Shown: positions 1-6,555 of the stretch, one piece after another
Layout: every line of letters starts with the position of its first letter
Position numbering within the stretch: the stretch's first letter is position 1
Origin: Acidimicrobiia bacterium
GTDB taxonomy: Bacteria; Actinomycetota; Acidimicrobiia; Acidimicrobiales; Aldehydirespiratoraceae
NCBI GenBank assembly: GCA_022824605.1
Contig: JAJDZO010000018.1
Location: 1 to 6,958 of the forward strand
Length of the DNA stretch: 6,958 nucleotides
Reading direction: 5' to 3'
Program-made: the position numbers and the translations under genes
The notes under the pieces: generated by a model
Told to the model about the DNA's origin: nothing
The model's input: only the letters and a program-made list of their open reading frames with translations
The model's database searches: none

Positions 1-121
1 GATACCGCTTGTAGGTGACCTTCTGGAGGTATCCGACGATGGTTGCCACCACCGAGACGATGGCGGCCACGGCGAGCGGAACGGCGATCCAGAAATGCCA
101 TACGACACCGGCGACGATCAT
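1..121 (-). CDS. Partial hypothetical membrane protein, start uncertain, 3' end beyond left edge
   Basis: An open minus-strand frame runs to the left edge without a stop. From its first conventional start (ATG at 121-119) it gives 40 residues beginning MIVAGVVWHFWIAVPL. They are very hydrophobic: one segment spans about residues 1-12, a second about 14-32 (PLAVAAIVSVVATIVGYL), and a basic stretch QKVTYKRY follows. This looks like the membrane part of a small integral membrane protein. The same frame stays open upstream as far as the tRNA gene and reads plausibly (an NGCECASFEPS segment, GC-rich third positions), but contains no ATG, GTG or TTG there. No Shine-Dalgarno sequence precedes the ATG. 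The true start may therefore be a rare codon, or the 5' part may be degraded or frameshifted. I do not recognise the family. That it is coding is an inference from hydrophobicity and codon pattern. Confidence 0.4.
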   Translation of the reverse strand, partial: MIVAGVVWHFWIAVPLAVAAIVSVVATIVGYLQKVTYKRY

Positions 122-277
122 GGCGACGGAGAGACCGAGAGTCCAGCGAAGGTCATGGCTCCGCAGTGTAGATGGCTCGAAGGACGCGCACTCGCAGCCG
201 TTCGGGTACCGCCGCAGCAGCCTCGCATCACCAGTGACGACTGCAGGGTCATCCGCTACGAAATGTGGAGGTGAGGG

Positions 278-350
278 AGCCCGAAAGGGGATTTGAACCC
301 CTGACCTACGCTTTACGAGAGCGTCGCTCTACCGACTGAGCTATTCGGGC
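278..350 (-). tRNA. tRNA-Thr (anticodon CGT)
   Basis: The reverse complement folds into a complete 73-base cloverleaf. It has a 7-bp acceptor stem (GCCCGAA with TTCGGGC), a D-arm with stem GCTC/GAGC and loop AGTCGGTA, a 5-bp anticodon stem ACGCT/AGCGT with loop CTCGTAA, a 5-base variable region AGGTC, and a T-arm AGGGG-TTCAAAT-CCCCT. The anticodon CGT lies at 317-315 and reads the threonine codon ACG, which is common in high-GC genomes. The discriminator base is T at 278. The next bases are CCC, so the CCA end is not encoded and must be added by nucleotidyltransferase. The gene lies 39 bases after the holB stop on the same strand, so it could be co-transcribed and cut out by RNase P, or have its own promoter. 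No clear promoter is visible in the short gap. Confidence 0.97.
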
Positions 351-356
351 GTGCAC

Positions 357-380
357 GCGCGGCCACAGAAGCAGCCGCGC
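357..380 (-). terminator. GC-rich hairpin between holB and tRNA-Thr (possible weak terminator or processing element)
   Basis: GCGCGGC at 357-363 and GCCGCGC at 374-380 form a perfect 7-bp stem around a 10-base loop. It starts 9 bases past the holB stop codon and ends 6 bases before the tRNA 5' end. No run of T follows on the minus strand, so it is not a classical intrinsic terminator. It could slow transcription or protect the 3' end of the holB message after RNase P cuts the tRNA. The stem is seen directly; its role is inferred. Confidence 0.35.
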
Positions 381-389
381 CCGTTCAGG

Positions 390-1511
390 CTACCGCCTGG
401 CGGCTTGTGCAGACGGGGGGAGGTCGAGCAGCAGCGCATGTAGGGCCAGCGCCTCGTTCGGGGAGCGGATCAGGCTGTCGGCGGTGGCTCGAAGGCGGTC
501 GAGAGCCCCCATGGCTGCGGCCGGGCTGTCGTCGGGCGACGCGACGATCTGCTCGCGGTACCGGGCGCCGATGGTGGCCAGGCCGAAGCGGATCTCGTCG
601 GTACGGAACTGGCGGTGCTCTCGCTTGTGTTGAGCCTCGATGGCGGCCCGGCCCGAACCGCGTACGCCGAACTGCTTCTCACGCTGCTCGAGGGCGACGA
701 TCTCCGCTCGGTGACGCTCGGTGAGGGCTACGGCGGCGTCGTCGATCAAGGCCCGCAGCTCGGCCACCGCCACCGCAACGGCCGCGCCGGTGCCGTCGAG
801 GCGGTCGGGCACAGTCCACCACGCCTCGCGACGGGCAGCCACCCGCTCGTCGGTGGCCAGAACCCGGGCCCGGTGGAGGTTGCCCGCGGCCGCGGCCGCC
901 ACCACAGCAGCCTGCTCGGCGTCGAGGAGGCCCTCCGACACAAGCACCGACGCGATCTCGTCGTCGGAGACCGCAGCGAAGTCCACTCGGGTGCAGCGCG
1001 ACGCGATCGTGACGTGCTCAGGCAGCACCTGCTCGGCCAGCAGCACCCACACCACCGACTCGGCCGGCTCCTCGACCGGCTTGAGCAGGGCCGCAGCCGC
1101 CGCCGGGGTGGCGGTGTGGAAGCGGTCGACGACGAGCACCTTTCGGGTGCCCTCCACCGGCGTGCGGCTCGCCTCCACGATGAGTTGAGCCACCTCCTGT
1201 TCGCGGCGCAAGCTGTTGCCCGCCGGGCTCAGCACGAACACATCGGGGTGCTCCTCGCGCTCGGCCAGCCGCCGGTGGCGTCGGGCCCGGTCAGGATCGG
1301 AGCCGGCGCGATCGTCCGCCGACACGATCAACTCGCCCGCGAACACGGCGGCCGCAGCCCGTTTGCCCGATCCTCGCGGACCGACCAGCAGGTAGGCGTG
1401 AACCGGCGACTCCGCGGCCGAGGCCAGCAATGCCACCGCCTTGGTTTGACCGGCGACGCCCGACCACGGATCCGGAGAAGCAGCCTGCACCTCTACATCC
1501 GCAACGCTCAT
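390..1511 (-). CDS. holB: DNA polymerase III subunit delta-prime (clamp loader)
   Basis: A 373-residue AAA+ clamp-loader protein. In the family, delta-prime joins DnaX and delta to open the beta sliding clamp and load it on primed DNA. Visible motifs are a Walker A loop GPRGSGKR (residues 44-51), a Walker B-like strand VLVVDRFH (125-132), the LLKPVEEPA segment (142-150) matching the family's LLKTLEEPP, and the SRC arginine-finger motif (171-173). The C-terminal part is helical and Arg/Ala-rich, as expected for the collar region. Two points are unusual. The glutamate after the Walker B aspartate is Arg (DR rather than DE), which fits a non-hydrolysing subunit. The four cysteines of the usual zinc module are absent; charged residues 66-90 take their place. 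ATG at 1511 was chosen because the protein begins normally a few residues before PWSGVAGQ; no good Shine-Dalgarno is seen. It follows tmk by 43 bases. Its place after tmk and the SRC motif favour delta-prime over DnaX. Confidence 0.9.
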   Translation of the reverse strand: MSVADVEVQAASPDPWSGVAGQTKAVALLASAAESPVHAYLLVGPRGSGKRAAAAVFAGELIVSADDRAGSDPDRARRHRRLAEREEHPDVFVLSPAGNSLRREQEVAQLIVEASRTPVEGTRKVLVVDRFHTATPAAAAALLKPVEEPAESVVWVLLAEQVLPEHVTIASRCTRVDFAAVSDDEIASVLVSEGLLDAEQAAVVAAAAAGNLHRARVLATDERVAARREAWWTVPDRLDGTGAAVAVAVAELRALIDDAAVALTERHRAEIVALEQREKQFGVRGSGRAAIEAQHKREHRQFRTDEIRFGLATIGARYREQIVASPDDSPAAAMGALDRLRATADSLIRSPNEALALHALLLDLPPSAQAARR

Positions 1512-1554
1512 GACGACCCGACGCGACCGTGCGGCGCGCGGTTGCCCGCCGCGG

Positions 1555-2163
1555 TCATGACCAACCGCCGAAGTGGGCTCTCACGGCGGCGAGCACACGG
1601 GCGGCTACGTCGTCCACCGCGCCTTCGCCGTCGACCACCGCCCAGCGGGCCGGGGTAGCTTCAGCCATGGCCCGAAAGCCGCGGCCCACCCGGCCGAGGA
1701 AGTCGGCGCCCTCGCCCTCGAAGCGGTCCAGCGACGATCCCAACCGCCGCGCCGCCACCTCAGCGGGAACGTCGAGCAGCAGGTTCAGGTCGGGTTGGAT
1801 CCCGCCGGTGGCGAATCGCATCATCGCTTCCAGTTCGGCCAGGTCCAGGCCGCGCCCGTAGCCCTGGTAGGCCAGCGTCGACGCGGTGAAGCGGTCAGAG
1901 ACCACATCGGTGCCGCCGCGCAGGGCCGGAACCACGATCTCGGCCACATGCTGGGCCTTGTCGGCGACGATCAGCAGAGCCTCGGTGCGGTCGTCCAAAC
2001 CGGCATTGGCCGGGTCGAGCAGAACCTCTCTTATGACCTTGCCCACATCGGTGGCCCCGAACTGGAACGTCAACTCCGCACCCAGTGCGTCGGCCAGCCG
2101 TCGCGCCTGAGTGGACTTGCCGGAGGCATCGATTCCCTCCACCGCGATGAGCCGCCCGGTCAC
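1555..2163 (-). CDS. tmk: Thymidylate kinase (dTMP kinase)
   Basis: A 202-residue cytosolic P-loop kinase that phosphorylates dTMP to dTDP with ATP, the step feeding dTTP synthesis. Seen in order: P-loop GIDASGKST (10-18), the DRF motif (90-92) followed by TASTLAYQGYGRG as in bacterial TMP kinases, QPDLNLLLDVP (123-133), and a LID region with LDRFE (145-149) and a following GADFLGRV stretch matching the usual DF..RV. Length is normal for the family (about 200-210). The segment that normally reads like TREPGGT after the first helix is FQFGATD here (33-39), then VGKVIREVLLD, which is conserved. The GTG start is supported by GAGGA six bases upstream (2174-2170) and by immediate entry into the P-loop strand. 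The start overlaps the upstream transporter's TGA stop by four bases (GTGA), pointing to translational coupling. holB follows in the same direction. Confidence 0.93.
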   Translation of the reverse strand: MTGRLIAVEGIDASGKSTQARRLADALGAELTFQFGATDVGKVIREVLLDPANAGLDDRTEALLIVADKAQHVAEIVVPALRGGTDVVSDRFTASTLAYQGYGRGLDLAELEAMMRFATGGIQPDLNLLLDVPAEVAARRLGSSLDRFEGEGADFLGRVGRGFRAMAEATPARWAVVDGEGAVDDVAARVLAAVRAHFGGWS

Positions 2164-3632
2164 AGCTGGTCCTCGGCCCCAGGCTCGTCCGCCTGGGATC
2201 CGGCCGGCACATCCGGTGTGGGGCGATCAGCGCCGGCACGCAGGCTCCAGCTGGCCAGCGCGCCCGCCACCACGATGATCAGCCCGGCCAGCCACATCGT
2301 CAGGCGCACGCCGGGCAGCTCGACCCGGGCCCCGAACACCGACATGAACCCGTCCCACCAGCGCTCCGACAGCCCGTCGAGCAGGTCGGCCAGCACTCCG
2401 CCCACCGCCAGCGCGATCAGCACGCACAGCCGCACCAGCACCAGCAGGGCCGAGAACACCCGTCCCCGGATCTCGTTGTCCACGTTCTCGTGCAGCAGGG
2501 TGAAGCCGAGCACATAGGAGGGTCCGGCCAGTATCCCCAGCAGCACCACCAGCGGGATCATCAACGACAACCGGTCCACCGATGCGGCCGCCAGCAGCAC
2601 CACGCCTGCACCGATCAGCGCCCAGGTGAATCCACGGGTCCGGTTGATGCGGTTCTGGAGCGCGGACGCCGAGCCGACGCCCACGGCCATACCCACACCG
2701 AGCGAGAACAGCACGGCGTGGAAGTCGGCTTCGCGCCCCACGATCACCTCGTCGACGAAGCGGGCGCCCAGAAGGAACACCATTCCCGCGCCCATGACCG
2801 CGGTTGCCAGTCCCACGTTCACCGACCGCACGATGGGGTTCTTGCCCACCAGACGCCAGCCCTCTCGCAGTTCCCGGATGGCGCCGCCGAGATCCAGGCT
2901 CCCCCGCTTGGTCGCATGGCGCTCATTGCGGGTGCGCACCGGGATGGCGATGCGCCAGATGATCAGGGCGGTGACCAGGAAGGTCAGGGCGTCCACGTAG
3001 AAGGCCAGCCCCTCCTCGTTGAGCCGCAGGTTCGTCACCCATCCCTCGTCGGGCACCGCTTCGGCCGCCTTGGCCAGCAGCGCGGCCAGCCCGGCCGCCA
3101 CCGGGAACATGCCGTAGGCCGCGGTCACGTTCAGCGCATTGGCCGCCGTGAGCTTCTCCCGGGGCACGAGATTGGGGACCGTCGCCTCCTTGGCCGGCTG
3201 CCACATCATGGTGAGCAGCTCAAGCAGGACGCTGGCGATGACGAGCCCGATCAGGGTGTCGACAAACGGCAGCGACACCAGCACCAGCGCCCGGCCCACG
3301 TCGCAGGCCACCATCACCCGCTTGCGGTTGAGCCGGTCGACGATCACGCCCACCGCAGTGGCCAGGAAGAATCCGGGCGCCACCCGGGTGGCTAACACCA
3401 GCGCGATGGCGGTGCTCCTCGACCCTTCGGGAGCGAGCTGATCAGCCAGCGCGATGGTGGCGAACAGTCCGAGCCAGTCGCCGGTGGCCGACACCACCTG
3501 AGCGATCCACAGCCGGAAGAAGGCACGGGTGCCGAACACCCGCTCCAGACGACCCGAGGGACGAGCGGCCTCGAACGTCTCATCGAGACGCAGGCCGGCA
3601 GAAGTGCGCTGGTATCCCTCGTCCACGGCCAC
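2160..3632 (-). CDS. MFS transporter, exporter-like (EntS/MFS_3-type), coupled to tmk
   Basis: A 490-residue polytopic inner-membrane protein with about 12 hydrophobic segments from residue 40 to 464, a hydrophilic N-terminal region of about 30 residues and an acidic hydrophilic tail (465-490). The MFS loop motif A-type sequence GVIVDRLNRKRVM is at 95-107. PAKEATVPNLVPREKLTAAN (146-165) and EIRGRVFSAL (387-396) are typical of the MFS_3 group, which includes enterobactin and macrolide exporters. Substrate cannot be read from the sequence. A long loop (231-265) separates the two halves. It lies 103 bases after topA, and its TGA stop overlaps the GTG start of tmk. A protein joining an MFS domain to thymidylate kinase occurs, as I recall, in Streptomyces (SCO3542), so this pair may be the unfused form. 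The start is uncertain: GTG at 3632 has no Shine-Dalgarno. A second in-frame GTG at codon 3 (3626) lies seven bases after a TAGCCT motif and could begin a leaderless message. Confidence 0.9.
   Translation of the reverse strand: MAVDEGYQRTSAGLRLDETFEAARPSGRLERVFGTRAFFRLWIAQVVSATGDWLGLFATIALADQLAPEGSRSTAIALVLATRVAPGFFLATAVGVIVDRLNRKRVMVACDVGRALVLVSLPFVDTLIGLVIASVLLELLTMMWQPAKEATVPNLVPREKLTAANALNVTAAYGMFPVAAGLAALLAKAAEAVPDEGWVTNLRLNEEGLAFYVDALTFLVTALIIWRIAIPVRTRNERHATKRGSLDLGGAIRELREGWRLVGKNPIVRSVNVGLATAVMGAGMVFLLGARFVDEVIVGREADFHAVLFSLGVGMAVGVGSASALQNRINRTRGFTWALIGAGVVLLAAASVDRLSLMIPLVVLLGILAGPSYVLGFTLLHENVDNEIRGRVFSALLVLVRLCVLIALAVGGVLADLLDGLSERWWDGFMSVFGARVELPGVRLTMWLAGLIIVVAGALASWSLRAGADRPTPDVPAGSQADEPGAEDQL
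2170..2174 (-). promoter_or_regulatory. Ribosome binding site of tmk
   Basis: GAGGA on the minus strand lies six bases before the GTG start of tmk, inside the end of the transporter gene. It is the clearest Shine-Dalgarno in the window. It supports GTG at 2163 as the start and reinitiation after the overlapping stop. Confidence 0.7.
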
Positions 3633-3633
3633 G

Positions 3634-3639
3634 AGGCTA
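3634..3639 (-). promoter_or_regulatory. Possible -10 box for the MFS-tmk-holB genes
   Basis: TAGCCT on the minus strand fits the TAnnnT actinobacterial -10 pattern and lies seven bases before an in-frame GTG (codon 3 of the transporter). No convincing -35 is seen. If real, it would make the transporter message leaderless and separate the operon from topA. Weak evidence. Confidence 0.22.
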
Positions 3640-3697
3640 CGCGGACCGCCGGGGCAGGTCGCGGCCTCGCAATGACAGCTGCGATTCTGCGGTCACC

Positions 3698-3718
3698 GTC
3701 GCTTCGCCTCGAAGCGGC
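3698..3718 (-). terminator. Hairpin just downstream of topA
   Basis: CGCTTCG (3700-3706) and CGAAGCG (3710-3716) form a perfect 7-bp stem with a 3-base loop. A G-T wobble and one further G-C pair extend it to 3698-3718. It begins 17 bases past the topA stop codon on the minus strand. No T-run follows, so it may be a weak or Rho-assisted terminator, or a 3'-end stabiliser of the topA mRNA. It is the only obvious structure in the 103-base topA-MFS gap. Confidence 0.4.
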
Positions 3719-3735
3719 CTCTCGGGCCGGGTGGA

Positions 3736-6363
3736 TCAGCTGCGCTTGCGGGTCGACTTGCGGCGGGCGGGGCGCTTCTTGGCCGGTCCCTTGGCCCGGC
3801 GCTCCGCCAGCAGTTCGCTGGCGCGCTCCATCGTGATCGCCTCGACCGTGTCGCCCGAACGCAGCGAGGCGTTGGTCTCGCCGTCGGTGACGTAGTGGCC
3901 GTAGCGGCCGTCCTTCACCACAACAGCCCGTCCCGTCTCAGGATCGGCCCCCAGCTCTCGCAGCGGCGCGGCCGCAGCCGCCCGACCACGGCTCTTGGGC
4001 TGGGCCAGCAGCTCGAGGCACTCCTCGAGGGTCACGGCGAACAGCTGCTCCTCGCCGGCCAGGCTGCGGCTGTCGGACCCCTTGCGCACGTACGGCCCGT
4101 AGCGGCCGTTCTGCACCGTGATCTCCACCCCGTCGGCAGGGTCGGCGCCGACGGTGCGGGGCAGCGACAGCAACAGCACCGCCTGCTCGAGGGTCACGCT
4201 CTCGAGGGCCATGGTCTTGAACAGCGAGGCGAACTTCGGCTTGTCGGGGACCTCTTCGGCTCGTCCAAGCTGCACGTAGGGCCCGTAGCGGCCCGACTTG
4301 GCCACCACCGTCAAGCCGGTGGCCGGATCGACGCCGAGCTCGCGCTCGTCGCGTCCGGCAGCCAGAAGCTCGATCACCCGTTGGTGGGTGAGTTCGTCGG
4401 GAGCGGTGCCGTCGGGGACCGAAGCCGAGTCGTCTCCGCGCCGCACGGTCGGCCCGTAGCGCCCGACCCGCACCTCCAGCTCCACGCCGTCGTCGTCGGT
4501 GCCCAGCGGGATCGAGTTGATCAGGCGGGCATCGATGTCGCCGAGGCGGCTCGACACCTTCTCCTTGAGTCCCGGATCGTCGTCACCGCCGAAATAGAAC
4601 CGCCGCAGCCACGGGACCTGCTCCTCGGCGCCGGCCGCGATCCGGTCGAGGTCGTCCTCCATCTCGGCGGTGAAGGCGTAGTCGACGAGCTTCGGGAAGT
4701 GGCGCTCCATCAGGTTGACCACCGAGAAGGCGGTGAACGAGGGCACCAGGGCCGAGCCCTTCTTCCACACATATCCCCGGTCGGTGATGGTGCCCATGAT
4801 CGACGAGTAGGTGGACGGCCGGCCCACGCCGAGCTGTTCCAGACGCCGCACCAGCGACGCCTCGGTGTAGCGGGCCGGGGGCTGGGTGCTGTGCCCGTTC
4901 GCTTCCATGCCACGACAGCGCGCCCCGTCGCCCTCCTGTATTGCAGGCAGACGCCGCTCGTCCTCGCCCTCGGAGGCCTCCGAGGCGTCGGTTCCCTCGG
5001 TGTACACCTCGCGGAAGCCCATGTGGGTGATCACCGTGCCGCTGGCGGAGAACTCGGCGTCACGTCCCGAGGCACCGACGGCGCCGACCCGCAACTGCAC
5101 CGTCTCGCCGGTGCAGTCGGTCATCTGGCTGGCCAGCGTCCGCTTCCACACCAGTTCGTAGAGCCGGGCCTCCGAGCGTGGGAGTTGGTCGGCTACCGCG
5201 GCCGGTTCGGTGAAGGTGTCGCCGGCCGGTCGGATGGCCTCGTGGGCCTCCTGGGCGTTCTTCACCTTGTTGGCGTACACCCTCGGCTCGGGCGGCAGCA
5301 GCGCCGAGCCGTAGCGCTTCGCTATCTCGGAGCGGGCCGCGGCCACCGCGCCCGACGACAGCGACGTGCTGTCGGTGCGCATGTAGGTGATGTAGCCCTT
5401 CTCGTAGAGCGACTGGGCTGCCCGCATGGCCGCCGCGGAGGTCATGTGAAGCTTGCGGGCCGCCTCCTGTTGCAGCGTCGAGGTGATGAACGGCGCCGCC
5501 GGCCTGCGCCGGTACGGCTTGGACGTGCGGGCCCGCACGCTGAAGTCGCAGTCACCGAGATCGGCGACGAGCGAGGTGGCCGCGGCCTCGTCCAGCACGG
5601 TCACGTCAGCGCGGGCCGGGCGTCCGTCGGGGCCGAAGTCGCGTGCGGTGGCCACCCGCGATCCGTCGATGCTGACGAGAGCGGCGGTGAAGTCGAGGCC
5701 GCGGCCCTCGTCTGCGGGGGGTTCCTCCGGGGCGAACGTGGCGGTCAGGCTCCAGTAGCCCGCGCTCACGAAGTCCATCCGCTCGCGCTCGCGCTCCACC
5801 ACGATGCGCACCGCCACGCTCTGCACCCGCCCGGCTGACAGCTGCGGCATGACCTTCTTCCACAGCACCGGCGACACCTCGTAGCCGTAGAGCCGGTCGA
5901 GCATCCGCCGGGCCTCCTGGGCGTCGACCAGGCGGCGGTCGAGTTCGCGGGGGGAGGACACCGCCGCGGCGATCGCCGCCCTGGTGATCTCGTGGAAGAC
6001 CATGCGCTTCACCGGGACCCGGGGACTGAGCACCTCCAACAGGTGCCAGGCGATGGCCTCGCCCTCGCGGTCCTCGTCGGTGGCCAGATAGAGCTCGTCG
6101 GCGTCGGCCAGCAGATCCTTGAGCTTGCGCACCTGCTGACGCTTGTCGCCGTTGACCACGTAGAGCGGTTTGAACTCGTTGTCGACATCGATTCCGAGGC
6201 GGGCCCAAGGCTCGGACTTGTAGGCCTTGGGCACCTCAGCCGCCCGGCTGGGCAGGTCTCGGATGTGCCCGATCGACGATTCCACGACGTAACCGGCCCC
6301 CAGATAGCCGGAGATCGTCTTCGCCTTGGCGGGCGACTCGACGATTACTAGAGCTTTGGCCAT
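3736..6363 (-). CDS. topA: DNA topoisomerase I (type IA)
   Basis: An 875-residue type IA topoisomerase that relaxes negatively supercoiled DNA by cutting one strand and forming a 5'-phosphotyrosine link. The TOPRIM domain begins at the N-terminus with LVIVESPAKAKTI (acidic E9) and carries TDEDREGE (D96, D98, E100), which binds magnesium. The active-site tyrosine is Y327 in YITYMRTDS. Other conserved segments are QLSAGRVQSVAVR (174-186), HEAIRP (374-379) and GVGRPSTYSSIMGTI (512-526). The C-terminal region has four GRYG repeats (634, 691, 753, 819) of the Topo_C type and ends in a Lys/Arg-rich tail (858-875). There are no zinc-binding cysteine clusters, as in other actinobacterial TopA. An acidic stretch lies at 457-470. 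ATG at 6363 is chosen because MAKALVIVESPAKAK matches the family N-terminus exactly; no strong Shine-Dalgarno precedes it. It heads a run of same-strand genes including tmk and holB. Confidence 0.98.
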   Translation of the reverse strand: MAKALVIVESPAKAKTISGYLGAGYVVESSIGHIRDLPSRAAEVPKAYKSEPWARLGIDVDNEFKPLYVVNGDKRQQVRKLKDLLADADELYLATDEDREGEAIAWHLLEVLSPRVPVKRMVFHEITRAAIAAAVSSPRELDRRLVDAQEARRMLDRLYGYEVSPVLWKKVMPQLSAGRVQSVAVRIVVERERERMDFVSAGYWSLTATFAPEEPPADEGRGLDFTAALVSIDGSRVATARDFGPDGRPARADVTVLDEAAATSLVADLGDCDFSVRARTSKPYRRRPAAPFITSTLQQEAARKLHMTSAAAMRAAQSLYEKGYITYMRTDSTSLSSGAVAAARSEIAKRYGSALLPPEPRVYANKVKNAQEAHEAIRPAGDTFTEPAAVADQLPRSEARLYELVWKRTLASQMTDCTGETVQLRVGAVGASGRDAEFSASGTVITHMGFREVYTEGTDASEASEGEDERRLPAIQEGDGARCRGMEANGHSTQPPARYTEASLVRRLEQLGVGRPSTYSSIMGTITDRGYVWKKGSALVPSFTAFSVVNLMERHFPKLVDYAFTAEMEDDLDRIAAGAEEQVPWLRRFYFGGDDDPGLKEKVSSRLGDIDARLINSIPLGTDDDGVELEVRVGRYGPTVRRGDDSASVPDGTAPDELTHQRVIELLAAGRDERELGVDPATGLTVVAKSGRYGPYVQLGRAEEVPDKPKFASLFKTMALESVTLEQAVLLLSLPRTVGADPADGVEITVQNGRYGPYVRKGSDSRSLAGEEQLFAVTLEECLELLAQPKSRGRAAAAAPLRELGADPETGRAVVVKDGRYGHYVTDGETNASLRSGDTVEAITMERASELLAERRAKGPAKKRPARRKSTRKRS
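3889..4464 (-). repeat. Four GRYG repeats in the TopA C-terminal domain
   Basis: Four copies of a GRYG-P/H-(Y/T)V motif begin at TopA residues 634, 691, 753 and 819 (DNA 4464, 4293, 4107 and 3909). They are 57 to 66 residues apart. At DNA level each keeps a near-identical core reading GTAGCG or GTAGTG on the plus strand. In actinobacterial TopA such repeats contact DNA and support processivity. This is a protein-domain repeat, not a mobile or regulatory one. Confidence 0.85.
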
Positions 6364-6380
6364 GGATATCGCACCGATCC

Positions 6381-6398
6381 GACGGGCGGGCGCCCGTC
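6381..6398. promoter_or_regulatory. Perfect palindrome in the topA leader (operator or mRNA hairpin)
   Basis: GACGGGCG at 6381-6388 and CGCCCGTC at 6391-6398 are exact reverse complements separated by GG. They lie 18 bases upstream of the topA ATG. As RNA they would form a 7-bp stem with a 4-base loop in the topA leader; as DNA they could be a dyad operator. No T-run follows on either strand, so a terminator is unlikely. GC-rich sequence makes chance palindromes common, so function is unproven. Confidence 0.35.
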
Positions 6399-6417
6399 CA
6401 CTGATTGGGACTCAGAC

Positions 6418-6423
6418 AGGATA
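6418..6423 (-). promoter_or_regulatory. Possible topA -10 box
   Basis: TATCCT on the minus strand fits TAnnnT and lies about 55 bases before the topA ATG. Transcription from here would give a leader containing the 6381-6398 hairpin. No matching -35 is found at 16-18 bases; a TTGACC nearby is too close. Weak evidence. Confidence 0.22.
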
Positions 6424-6531
6424 AGCAAGGTCAATATCACCATTGGGGCTTGTGTCGGGAAGCGGGCCGCCGCTTGGCGGGTGTTCAGCCGCCGGCTGCC
6501 TGCTCGTCCGCTGGTCGAGAGCCGCGCAGGA

Positions 6532-6555
6532 TAGCGGCGTCGAGGACGGCCGCTA
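6532..6555. other. Hairpin in the intergenic region
   Basis: TAGCGGC (6532-6538) pairs with GCCGCTA (6549-6555). Inside, GTC (6539-6541) pairs with GAC (6545-6547) around a GAG loop, leaving one bulged base at 6548. The structure lies about 150 bases upstream of the secreted-protein start and 170 upstream of topA. No T-run or promoter pattern around it shows a role. Confidence 0.25.

Noticed and set aside
15..296. Plus-strand 93-codon frame at the left edge
   Set aside because: It runs into the antisense of the tRNA and lies opposite a hydrophobic minus-strand frame with better coding character.
278..350. tRNA-Thr as an integration (att) site
   Set aside because: No repeated copy of the tRNA 3' end and no integrase are visible in the window.
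615..1658. Plus-strand open frame of 347 codons opposite holB
   Set aside because: It lies antisense to a recognisable clamp-loader gene and has Arg/His-rich low-information composition.
1573..3395. Plus-strand open frames opposite tmk and the MFS gene
   Set aside because: They are antisense shadows of two recognisable proteins, with composition typical of high-GC spurious frames.
3895..5838. Long plus-strand open frame (647 codons) opposite topA
   Set aside because: It is the antisense of strongly conserved topA, is rich in His/Arg/Gly as expected of a GC-rich shadow frame, and has no family features.
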